This document shows positions 35,092 to 44,961 of a stretch of DNA of 64,000 nt, one piece after another. The notes under the pieces are model-generated. The model had not been told where the DNA came from. It saw only the letters and a list, made by a program, of their open reading frames with translations, and did not search any database. Source of the DNA: Bettongia penicillata ogilbyi (Eukaryota; Chordata; Mammalia; Diprotodontia; Potoroidae); assembly GCA_023548195.1 (NCBI GenBank), contig JAJHZJ010000014.1, forward strand, positions 11,756,718 through 11,820,717. Direction: 5' to 3'. A program made the position numbers and the translations under genes. Positions within the stretch are counted from its first letter, which is position 1. Every line of letters begins with the position of its first letter.

Positions 35092-35764
35092 AGGGGTAGA
35101 GCCAAGATGGTAGGGTGAAAGAATGCACCCCCAGAAACTCTCCCCTCAAAGCCCAAAAAGTACCTGTAAAAATGTTTCTAAACAAATTCTAGAGCAGCAG
35201 AAGCCACAAAACGACAGAGTGAAAGAGATTTCCAGCCCAAGGCAGCCTGGAAGGCAGATAGGAAAAGTCTATCACACAGGGTGCAGAGTGGAACACAGCA
35301 CAGTCTTGGTTGTGCCACAGCAAGGAAAGGACTGGAACAGACTTCAGAGAGACACTAGCAGCAGCTGAGGTTCCCAGATTCCTCAACTCACAAACGCTGA
35401 AAACAGCTTCAAAATTCAGGAAGAAAACTCTTTCACTTGGGTGAGAAGGGAAAGTAGCAGTATAACTCCAGTTCCAGGCAGCAGAAGCATACATTATTGG
35501 AACACTGACCTGACGAACCTGCGGGAATTGAGCAGCTGATCTGTATCTCAGTTCTGAATGGCCACCCTGGGGTGAGCAGGAAGTATTGGAGCTGCTGGGG
35601 GCTCTGAAGAGGGACTCCTGCTCACAGGCCAGAGTGTGGGCCAGGAGAGGAATACAATCCTCTCCCTTGATTGTGCCACCTTGGAGGAATTGAAAGCTTA
35701 CAGGTCCCCAGAGTATACCCTCCTTTTGACAAAGAACTCAAAAGTCAAGTGACTGACTGGGAAA

Positions 35765-36870
35765 ATGCCCAAGAAATGGAAAAAGAAAAAGATAATAGAA
35801 GGTTACTTTCTTGGAGAGCAGGTAATTTCTTCCATCCTATAAGATGAGGAGGGACAATGCATACCATCAGAGAAAGACATAAAAGTCAAGGCTTCTGCAT
35901 CAAAAACCTCCAAAATAAATATGTAATGATCTCAGGCCATGGAAAAGCTCGTAAAGGTTTTGAAAATCAAGTAAGAGAAGTGGAGTAAAAATTGGGAAGA
36001 GAAATGAAAGTGATACAAGAAAATCATGAAAACAAAGACAACAGCTTGATAAAGGAGACCCAAAAAAAATGCTGTAGGAATTAGCACCTTTAAAAATAGA
36101 CTAACTCAAATGGGAAAAGGGTTCAGAAAAGTAAGTGAGGAGAAGGCATTAAAGAGCAGAATTAGCCAAATGAAAAAAGACGTTAAAAGACTCATTGAAG
36201 AAAACAGTTGTTTAAAAATTAGAATGGAGCAGATGGAAGGTAGTGAATTTAAAAGAAACCAAAAAATTATAAAATTACCAAACCAAAAGCAAGAGAAAAT
36301 AGAATGTGTTGTAAAATACCTCATTGGAAAAGGAACTGACATGGAAAATACATACAGGAGAGACAATTTAGAAATTATGGGACTACCTGAAAGTCATGAT
36401 CCAAAAAAGTGCCTAGATATCATCTTTCATGAAAATATCCAGGAAAATGCCCTGATATTCTGGAACCAGCAGGTAAAATAAATATTGAAAGAATTCATTG
36501 ATCACCTCCTGAAAGAGACCTGAAAATGAAAACTTCTAGGAATATTGTACCAAATTTCAGAGTTCTCAGGACAAGGAGAAAATATTGCAAGCAGCCAGAA
36601 AGAAACAATTAGAATACTGTGGAAGTACAGTCGAGAAAACACAGGATCTAGAAGCTTCTACATTAAAGGATCAAAAGGCATAGAATATGATATTTCAGAA
36701 GTCAAAAGAACTAGGAATAACACCAAGAATCACCTACCCAGAAAAAGTGAGTATAATGCTTCAGGGAGAAAAAATGGTCATTTAATAAAATAGAGGACTT
36801 TCAAGCATTCTTGATGAAAAGATCAGAGTTGAATAGAAATTTTCACTTTCAAATACAAGAATCAAATGAA
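35765..36870 (+). pseudogene. HAL1 ORF1, frameshifted, copy d
   Basis: It starts MPKKWKKKK at 35,765. The first part is frame-broken; 36,110-36,481 is open and carries the end of the coiled coil and the TYRRDNLEIMGLPESHD block; 36,545-36,793 carries part of the C-terminal domain in another frame. The usual TGA stop after Q-E reads TCA, so the frame runs on slightly. At least two frameshifts are present. Confidence 0.75.
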
Positions 36871-37059
36871 GCATGGAAAAGTTAACAGGAAATAGAAATC
36901 ATAAGGGACTTAAGAAAACTGAACTGTTTGCATTCCTACATGAAATGATAATATTTGTTACCCTTGAAACTGTTCTCAATATTTGGGTAGTTGGAGGGAT
37001 TATACACACAGGTATATGTAAATACACACACATCTCTACATCTACCCACTCACACCCCT

Positions 37060-37061
37060 AT

Positions 37062-37106
<45 letters not shown>

Positions 37107-37165
37107 GAGAGAGAGAGAGAGAGACAGAGAGAGACAGAGACAGAGAGAGACAGAGAGACAGAGAC
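37060..37165 (+). repeat. (CA)n(GA)n compound microsatellite
   Basis: About 20 CA units are followed by GAGAGA/GACAGA repeats, inside the HAL1 spacer where other copies also carry a CA tract. Confidence 0.95.
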
Positions 37166-37639
37166 ATAGAGATAAAGGGCATAGGGTGAGTTGAATAGGA
37201 AGGCATGATATCGAAATAATAAAATTAAGGGGTGAGAGAGGAATATATTGGGAGGATAAAGAGAGAAATAGAATGGGAAAACTATCTCTTATAAAAAGGC
37301 AAGAAAAAACTTTTTCAACAGAGGGGAAAAGGGGGAGGTGAGAAGGGAAAAGTGAAGCCTGCTCTCATCACATTTGGCTTAAGGAGGGATTAACACACAC
37401 TCAATTTAGTATGAAACTCTATCTTACACTACAGGAAAGTAGTGGAGAAGTGGATAATTGGGGTGTGGGTTTATGGTAGAAGGTTGGGCAAATGAGAGGA
37501 AGGGGGTAAATAGAAGGAAACACTTTTGGGGAGGGATAAGGTCAAAAAAGAAAATCGAATAAATTGAGGGGGCAGGATAGGATGGAGGGAAATATAGTTA
37601 GTCTTTCACAACATGATTATGGAAGTCTTTAGCAAAAGA

Positions 37640-37770
37640 TACATACATACATCCACACATACATCTATATATCTATATCGATATATCTATAGATAGATAG
37701 ATAGACAGATAGATCGATAGATAGATGCATACATACATACATACATACATACATACATACATACATACAT
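37640..37770 (+). repeat. (ATAC)n/(ATAG)n tetranucleotide microsatellite
   Basis: Mixed ATAC, ATCT and ATAG units end in about ten perfect ATAC repeats (37,730-37,770). It lies in the HAL1 copy d spacer. Confidence 0.95.
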
Positions 37771-38125
37771 CCTGAATTAAATTGCTTGCCTTCTCAGTGG
37801 GGATGGGTGGGAAGGGAGGAAGAGAGAGAAGTTCGAACTCAATGTTTTAGGAACTAATGTGGAGAATTGTTTTTGCATGTTACTGGGAAATTAGTAATAC
37901 AGGTAATGTGCTGTATAAATCTACCTTGCCCTACAAGAAAGGAGAGAAGATGGGGATAATGGAAGGGAAGGGTGTGATAGAAGGGAGGATAGATTGGGGA
38001 AAGGGAAATCAGAATACATGGAATTTTGGTGTGGGGGGAGAGATGAGGGAAAATTTTGTAGCCAAAATCTAGTGGAAATGAATATCTAAACCTAAAAATG
38101 AATAAATAAATTGGAAAATAAAAGA

Positions 38126-38727
38126 ATGTATGCCACTCCTCTGTTTTACTGAAATTCCATTTTCCCCCTGAAGTATTACACTCAGTTTTACTGGGTAGGT
38201 GATTTTTGGTTTTATTCCTATCTCCTTAGACCTCTCGAATATCATATTCCAAGTCCTCCTGTCCTTTAGTGAAGAAGTTACAAAATCCTGTGTTATCCTG
38301 ATTGTATTTCCATAGTACTTGAGTTGTGTATTTCTGGCTTCTTGTATTATATTCTCCTTGACCTGGGAACTCTATTATTTAGTTACAATATTCCTAGAAA
38401 TTTTCCTTTTGGCAAATCTATCAGAAGGTGATCAGTGAATTCTTTCTGTTTCTCTTTTACCCTCTAGTTGTAGAATCTCTGGGCAGTTTTCCTTGATAAT
38501 TTCCTAGGTTTGTTTGTTTTCTTATCATGGTTTTCAGAAATGCCAATAGTTTTAAAATTATCTCTCCTGCATCTGTTCTTCAGGTGAGTTCTTTTCCAAT
38601 GCGATTTTTCATACTATCTTCTATTTTTCATTCTTGTGATTTTTTTTTATAGTTTCCTGCTTTCTCTTAAAGTCGCTAACTTTCATCTACTCCATTCTAA
38701 TTTTTTAGAATATCATTTGATTTGTTT
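38126..38727 (-). mobile_element. HAL1-like element copy c, ORF1 part
   Basis: The minus strand carries the C-terminal half of an old HAL1 or L1 ORF1. Antisense blocks match 29,000-29,580 of copy b ('gaagtattacactcagttttactgggtaggtgat', 'gttatcctgattgtatttccatagtact'). It is 5'-truncated near 38,727. It continues copy c from 35,091. Confidence 0.7.
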
Positions 38728-40823
38728 TCAGTGTTCGACAATCACTTCCATATATTTTAGATTATTACCCTCTCTTCCACTCCCTCCCTGGGATGGTGTA
38801 CTTTTACATTCCTATTAAATATATGTTGCATAGAAGATTTAAACTGAATGGGAGAAATCGTAAATCAAAACAAACTATAATACAAAAGAACACGATTGTA
38901 TTTGTATTGTGTCTGCAATTCAATTCCATAGTTCTTTGTCTGAATGTGGAAGGCATTTTGCCTCAGGAACCCATTGGAAATGTTTTTTGTGAGTCCTTCC
39001 ATTGAAATGAATTACTGTCTACCAGACAAATTCTTCACCCACTGTGGATGTTTCTATGTACAAATTTCTCCTGGTTCTGCTACTTTCACTCAGCATCAGT
39101 TCATATAAGTTTTTCAAAGACTCTCTAAAGTCTTCCTGTTCACCATTTCTCATAGCAAAATAGTATTCCAATACATTTATATGCCTCAGCTTTTTCAACC
39201 ATTCCCCAATTGATGAGCATCATCTTGATTTCCAGATTTTGGCCAACACAAAGAGAGCTACTATAAATATTTTTGTACATGTGAGATTCTTTTACATTTC
39301 TATGATATATGGGCTATAGGTCCAGAAATGATAGTTCCAGGTCAATAGGTATGCACATTTTGGCAGTCCTTTGGGCATACTTCCAAATTGCTCTCCATAA
39401 TGATTGGTTCACCTCACAGGTCCATCAACAATGAATTAGTGTTCCAATTTTCCCATACCTTCAACAACATTTATTGTCTTTCTGTTTTGTCATGTTAGTC
39501 AATCTGATAGGTGTGATGTGGTACTTCAGAGATGTTTTGATTTGCATCTCTCTAACCTATAGTGATTTAGAGCATTTTTTCATATGATTATAAACTGTTT
39601 TGATTGCTTCTTCTGAAAACTGCCTGATCATATCCTTTGACCATTTAGCAATTGGGGAATGACTTGTACTCTTGTACATCTGATTCAGTTCTCTATTTTT
39701 TTTAGAAATGAGGCCTTTATCACAGACACTTGTTGCAAAAGTTCTTTCCTAGTTTTCTGTTTCCCTCCTAACCTTGCTTGCACTGAGTTTGTTTGTGTAA
39801 AATCTTTTCAATTTAATGAAATCAAAATGAGCCATTTTGCACTTCATAATGTTCTCTATCTCTTGTTGGGTCATAAATGTCTCCATCCTCCATAAATCTG
39901 ACAAATACACCATTCCTTGCTCCCCTGATTTGTTTGTGGTTGCAATATTTATGCCTAGATCATACCAATTTGGAATTTCTTTGTGTGTATTGTATCAAAC
40001 ATTGGTGTATGCTCGGTTTCTGCCACACCGCTATCCAGTTCTTCGAGCAACTTTTGTGAAACAGTGAGTTCTTATTCCAGAAGCTGGGATCCTTGGGTTT
40101 ATGAAACAGTAGATTGCTATATTGATTTATTACTGGGTCTTTAGTGCCTAACCTATTTCATTGCTCTACCACTCTGTTTCTTAGGCAATACCAAGTGGTT
40201 TTGATGATTGCTGCTTTATAATACAATTTGAGATCTGGTAACACTAAGTCACTTTCTCAAATATTACTTTTCATTAGTTACCATAATATTCTGGACCTTT
40301 TGTTTTCCAAATGAAATTTGATATTATTTTTCTATCTCTAGAAATTAATTAGTGCTGATTAACTATGGTACTGAATAAGTTAATTGATGTAGGTAGGATT
40401 CTCACTTTATTATATTAGCTCAGCCTAAGTACGAATATCAGATGTTTTTTCACTTCCTTAGATCTGGTTTTAGTTGTGCCAAAAGGGATTGGCAATTGTG
40501 TTCATAAAGTCCCTGGGTTTCTTTTGGCAGGTAGATTCCCAGAAATTTTATAATGTCTACAGTAGCTTTATATGGGATTTCTCTTTCTATTTATTGATGT
40601 TGGGCTCTGTTAATAATACATAGAAATGCAGATGACTTGTGTGGATTTATTTCGTAACATGCAGTTTTGCCAAAGTCGTTTATTATTTCAAGTAATTTTT
40701 ACATGATTCTCTGGGATTCTCTACGTACATCCTCAAATCATCTGCAAAGAGTGATAACTTAGTTTCTTCTTTGCTTCTCTTATTGCTATATCAAGTATTT
40801 CTAATATCATGTTGAAAAACAGT
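38728..40823 (-). mobile_element. L1 fragment copy I (RT to 3' UTR)
   Basis: The minus strand reads from the RT region (about 40,800-40,700, antisense of the 'atatgatgctagaaat' block) through the C-terminal region (39,130-39,660, for example antisense of 'tgcccatcaattggggaatgg') to the 3' UTR (38,730-39,000). It is 5'-truncated where HAL1 copy e begins. Open pieces on the opposite strand here are shadows. Confidence 0.78.
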
Positions 40824-40834
40824 GGTGGGTGGAG

Positions 40835-40844
40835 CCAAGATGGC
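40835..40844 (+). promoter_or_regulatory. Probable YY1-type box at HAL1 5' end, copy e
   Basis: CCAAGATGGC about 10 bases inside the element's 5' end, matching the other copies. Confidence 0.5.
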
Positions 40845-41467
40845 AGAGTAGAAAAACTCACGTATGCTAGCTCCGAACCCACAGCCCATATATTTCCTGC
40901 AAGAAGAACTCCCCACGAATTCTGCAGCACTTCAAGGCATGCAGAAACACAGTGGAAAAGATTTCCATTCCAGAGAGCCCTGGAAAGCCGACCCCAAAGG
41001 TCCATCGGGCTCCAGACAGTGGAGTCCACCCCTGTGCTGCCCTGGCCTCACGGCCCGAGAGGAGTGGATCCAAGCAGGCTTCAGGGACAGAATCTACGGC
41101 AGCCGGGAAGGTCCCTCCACCTACAGATGCTGCAGTGAGAGAGAAGTCTGGGCTGGCCGAGAGGGGAGCGGGGTGTGTCTGTGACTCAGACCTTCTCGGG
41201 AGGCAGCGGCAGAGGCAGTGGTGGCGGCCCGGGATTCCCAGAGCAGGAAGGAGTTCCATTACTGAAGGTCTCTGCATAAAGCCCCTGAGGGAACTGAGCC
41301 TGGGAGGTGGCCCTGCCCCCACCTGAGCACCACAACTTAAGCTCACATTGAATAGCAGCCATGCCTGCCGTGGAAAGTCCATTTGAATCTCAGACCCCAA
41401 GCACTAGCTAGGTAGATCTAGGCGGGGGTGGACAGGAATCTCAGAACTCAAGTAACTGGCTGGGAAA

Positions 41468-42733
41468 ATGCCCACAAAAGGGAAGAAAAATAATACCATA
41501 GAGAGCAACTTTGAGGGGCACAGATGTTCCGGCCTCTCAATTCTGATGATGAAGAACTATTCTTACCATCAGGGAAAGACGTGGTGGTTGGGGCCTCTGT
41601 ACCCCAAACATCCAAAATAGATATCCAATGGGCTCAGGCCATGGAAGAGCTCAAAAAGGATTTTGAAAATCAAGTTAGACAGGTGGAGGAAAAACTGGAA
41701 AGAGAAATGAGAGAGATGCAAGAAAAGCATGAAAAACAGGTCAATACCTTTCTAAAGGAGACCCAAAAAAATGCTGAAGAATATAACACCTTGAAAAATA
41801 AGCTCACTGAATTGGCAAAAGAGGTTCAAAAAGCCAATGAGGAGAAGAATGCTTTCAAAAGCAAAATTAGCCAAATGGAAAAAGAGGTCCAAAAGCTCAC
41901 TGAAGATAATAGTTCTCACAAAATTAGAATGGAACAGATGGAGTCTAGATTGCTCGGTGTATTGGGGTGGGGGGAGGGGATATAAAGGGAGAAAATTTGG
42001 AACCCAAAATTTTGTGAAAATGAATGTAAAAAGTTAAATAAATAAATCAAAAAGAAAAAAAGAAAAAAAAGAAAATAGTTCTTCAAAAATTAGAATGGAA
42101 CAAATGGGGGTCAATGACTTTATGAGAAGCCAAGAAATCACAAAACAAAACCAAAGGAATGAAGAAATGGAAGATAATATGAAATATCTCATTGGAAAAA
42201 CAACTGACTTGGAAAATAGATCCAGGAGAGACAATTTAAGAATTATGGGACTACCTGAAAGCCATGATCAAAAAAAGAGCCTAGAAATCATCTTTCATGA
42301 AATTATCAAGGAGAACTGCCCTGATAGTCTAGAACCAGAGGACAAAATAAGTATTCAAGGAATCTACCGATCACCGCCTGAAAGAGATCCTAAAAGAGAT
42401 ACTCCTGGGAAGATTGTGGCCAAATTCCAGAATTCTCAGGTCAAGGAGAAATTATTGCAAGTAGCTAGAAAGAAACAATTCCAGTATTGTGGAAATACAA
42501 TCAGGATAACACGAGATCTAGCAGTTTCTACGTTATGGGATCAAAGGGCATGGAATAGGGTATTCCGGAAATCAAAGGAGCTAGGACTAAAATCAAGAAT
42601 CACCTACCCAGCAAAACTAAGTATAATACTTCAGGGGGAAAAATGGTCTTTCAATGAAATAGAGGACTTTCAAGTATTCTTGGTGAAAAGACCAGAGCTG
42701 AAAAGAAAATTTGACTTTCAAACACAAGAATGA
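41468..42733 (+). pseudogene. HAL1 ORF1, interrupted by a HAL1 3' fragment, copy e
   Basis: It begins ATG at 41,468 (MPTKGKK); a frame change near 41,500 is followed by an open stretch 41,524-41,985. Residues there form a long coiled coil (EELKKDFENQVRQVEEKLER onward). Inserted sequence occupies 41,944-42,070. ORF1 then resumes (open 42,095-42,733) with the RRM-like region (ENRSRRDNLRIMGLPESHD) and C-terminal domain (ARKKQFQYCGNTIRITRDLA), ending KRKFDFQTQE and a TGA stop at 42,731-42,733. Apart from the insertion and one frameshift the copy is well preserved. Confidence 0.85.
41944..42070 (+). mobile_element. Short 5'-truncated HAL1 3' end with A-rich tail
   Basis: 'ctagattgctcggtgtattggggtggggggagggg...ggagaaaatttggaacccaaaattttgtgaaaatgaatgtaaaaagttaaataaataaa' is the end of the HAL1 3' tail, matching the reverse complement of 1516-1640. 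It is followed by an A-rich tail. It splits ORF1 of copy e, and the ORF1 sequence next to it is repeated on both sides (41,905-41,943 and 42,071-42,109). Confidence 0.85.
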
Positions 42734-42867
42734 GAAGAAGCATGAAAAAGTAAACAGCAAAGAGAAGTCATAATGGAGTTACCAGAGTTCAACTGTTTAC
42801 ATTCCTACATGGAAAGACAATATTTGTAACTCTTGAAACTTTTCAGTGTCTGGATAACTGGTGGGAT

Positions 42868-42899
<32 letters not shown>

Positions 42900-43089
42900 G
42901 AGACAGAGAGCACAGAGTGAATTGAATAGGATGGGACTGTATCTTAAAAAAATTATGGTAAACGGTGAGAGAGAAATATATTGGGAGGAGACAGGGTGAA
43001 ATGGAATGGGGTTAATTATCTCTCATAGAAGAAACAAGCAGGAAATTTTTAGTAGAGGGAAAAGGAGGAGAGCTGAGAGAAAGACTTTC

Positions 43090-43540
43090 AAAAATTGATA
43101 GGAGAAATTCAGTCGTGTAGGCCACAGTTGGAGATGACAAAAGATCAAATGAATCCATTATATGATTTATTGAAAGGTCCTTCTCAGTTAAACGCATGCA
43201 GAGAATGGACAGATGAAGCACTGGAATGTTTGAAATGAGTGTAGAAAAAGATTATGGAGTGCACTACTAGCAGGGTATTAGAATCTCAGGATGTGGAAGT
43301 AACAATCTTATTCCCTGAGCAAATACTCACTGGAGTCTTACATCAGACACAAGGAATTATTGAGTGGGTACACTTAGCTCAAATAAAAAACAGAGCTTGA
43401 GTGCCTTATGCTGTAGCCCAAGTAATACATAAGGCAGTGAAAAGTAAGGATGTTAATAGGACAGGAACCTCACACGATATATACTATGTATACAAGTCAA
43501 CAAATAGAGAGCTGCATACAAGAATTTGTGTAATGGCATA
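43090..43540 (+). pseudogene. Class II ERV reverse transcriptase C-terminal/connection remnant
   Basis: The sequence translates in pieces as the RT thumb and connection region: LIGEIQSCRPQL, MNPLYDLLKGPSQLN and REWTDEALECL blocks (43,096-43,240), then VLHQTQGIIEWVHL (43,340-43,380). At least three stops interrupt it (near 43,245, 43,398 and 43,547). The RT palm with its catalytic motif is not present in the window. Confidence 0.75.
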
Positions 43541-43542
43541 TA

Positions 43543-44139
43543 TTGATTAATCAGAATTTTCAACACAGCCTCCCAATTCCTTTCAGCCAGCAGTTTGCCA
43601 CGTGGCAATGGTCTTGGGCTGAAAAATGCTCTTCCTCACCAGTAGAGGGAGTCAATGTCTTTACAGATGCAACAAAAGATTGTAGGGCATCTATGTATAT
43701 TCCATCCAAAAAAGAGATGCATAAATTTAAAACAATATTTACTTCTACACAACAAAATGAGTTATATGTAGTATTGCAAGCATTATTGTATGTTAAAGAA
43801 CTTTGCAATATCATCACAGACAGCAAATATACAGCACTATTGATACCTAGATTAGGGTCAGCCTGTATCCCTGATAGGGCAGATAGTATTACACAGCTAA
43901 CTATGGAAGTTCAACAAGCAATAAGGGCCAGAACAACAATATTTTATATCACACACATTCGGTCACATTCTAAATTACCTGGACCACTGACCAAGGGTGA
44001 TGAGATGGCAGACAATGAACTTCAAACATTTCATTCTACTGAATTGGCAAGACAAGCACATGCCAAATTCCATTTGTCTGCACTGTCTTTAAGGCATCTT
44101 TATGGTATTTCAGGACAAGAAGCTAGATCTATAGTTTAG
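43543..44139 (+). pseudogene. Class II ERV RNase H domain
   Basis: This open stretch of 198 codons has no required ATG, since it is an internal part of pol. The RNase H acidic residues can be followed: Asp in VFTDATKD, Glu in QQNELYVVLQALL, Asp in IITDSKY, and a final Asp in GDEMADNEL after the THIRSHS loop. The tail AHAKFH begins the zinc-binding HHCC domain of integrase (two His). The frame ends at TAG 44,137-44,139, followed at once by TAA 44,140-44,142, after which the same frame continues into integrase with the two Cys (CVQC). Confidence 0.85.
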
Positions 44140-44142
44140 TAA

Positions 44143-44961
44143 TGTGTACAATGTGTTCCATCCTTACCCCCACCTTCTTGTCACGCTATAAACCCTAAGG
44201 GTGATGGTCCAAATTTTGTATGGCAAATGGATGTTACTCATTATCCATCATTTGGAAGAGCAAAATATATTCATATCACTGTTGACACATTTTCAGGTTT
44301 TTTAATGGCTACAGCCAGGGGTGGAGAAGCTGTTAAGGAAGTGAGGGCACATCTCTTACATTTCTTCGTACATCATGGAGTACCAAAAAGCATTAAAACA
44401 GACAATGGTCCAGCTTATATCAGTAAAGCCATTGAACAATTCATGGCAGAATTTTCAATTTTACATGTCACTGGGGTCCCTCATAATCCCATTGGTCAAG
44501 CTGTAGTGGAAAGAACAAATTGCTCCCTGAAAACTTACTTGCAAAAACAAAAAGGAGCAGTTGGACAAGGAGTTGATGATAAATTACAATTGACTGTTTA
44601 TATGATAAATTATTTAAAATTCGATAAAGATGGCTTATCAGCTGCTATGAAATTCTTAACATTTCCTAATAAGGAGTCTGCAAAGACTGAATCAGCAATA
44701 ACAAGTGCCCTGAAAGCAGCCAGTAAAGTAATGTGGCACGATGAGAATAAAAACTGGTTTGGTCCTCATACAGCGTTAATGTGGGGAAAGGGGTATGTTT
44801 GTGTTTTAACAGATGATAATAAAGAAGTGTGGGTTCCAGTGAAAAGGATAAGATTGATAGAGGACAACTGCCAAGGTGAAGCGGTCACAGGGAGCAAGGA
44901 GGTGCTATCAGTGGTGATTGAAAACACTTCTGAAGAAATTCACTCAACTAGGTCACGATGA
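44143..44961 (+). pseudogene. Class II ERV integrase domain
   Basis: Retroviral integrase inserts viral DNA into host DNA. The frame is open from 44,143 to the TGA at 44,959-44,961, with the ATG at 44,227 being internal. The CVQC zinc residues are followed by the catalytic triad: Asp in WQMDVTH, Asp in KTDNGPAY, Glu in VVERTN. The spacing is 56 residues between the Asp residues and 35 between the second Asp and Glu, the canonical D-D-35-E. The C-terminal block ALMWGKGYVCVL is the SH3-like DNA-binding domain typical of the betaretrovirus group. It is cut off from RNase H by two stops and has no upstream pol, so it is not expected to be made. Confidence 0.88.

Larger units (their letters stand above)
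35092..38125 (+). mobile_element. HAL1-like element copy d, inserted in copy c
   Basis: A plus-strand element of about 3.03 kb has the box GTAGAGCCAAGATGGTAGGG at its 5' end, a 5' UTR to 35,764, ORF1 (35,765 to about 36,870), and a spacer with microsatellites (37,060-37,165 and 37,640-37,770). Its tail ends 'cctaaaaatgaataaataaattgg' near 38,120. No ORF2. It is more diverged than copies a, b and f. Its two flanks are consecutive parts of an older antisense HAL1, so this is HAL1 inserted in HAL1. Confidence 0.78.
40826..43083 (+). mobile_element. HAL1-like element copy e, 3'-truncated
   Basis: This plus-strand element has a 5' end at 40,826 (GGGTGGAGCCAAGATGGC), a GC-rich 5' UTR to 41,467, ORF1 at 41,468-42,733, a spacer with (CA)n at 42,871-42,896, and then purine-rich sequence. 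It stops near 43,083, where retroviral pol sequence begins, so it lacks its 3' tail. A short extra HAL1 3' end interrupts ORF1 at 41,944-42,070. Confidence 0.82.

Noticed and set aside
37640..37770. Possible CRISPR-like or satellite array
   Set aside because: It is a simple tetranucleotide repeat without spacers, inside a HAL1 spacer; no prokaryotic features exist in the window.
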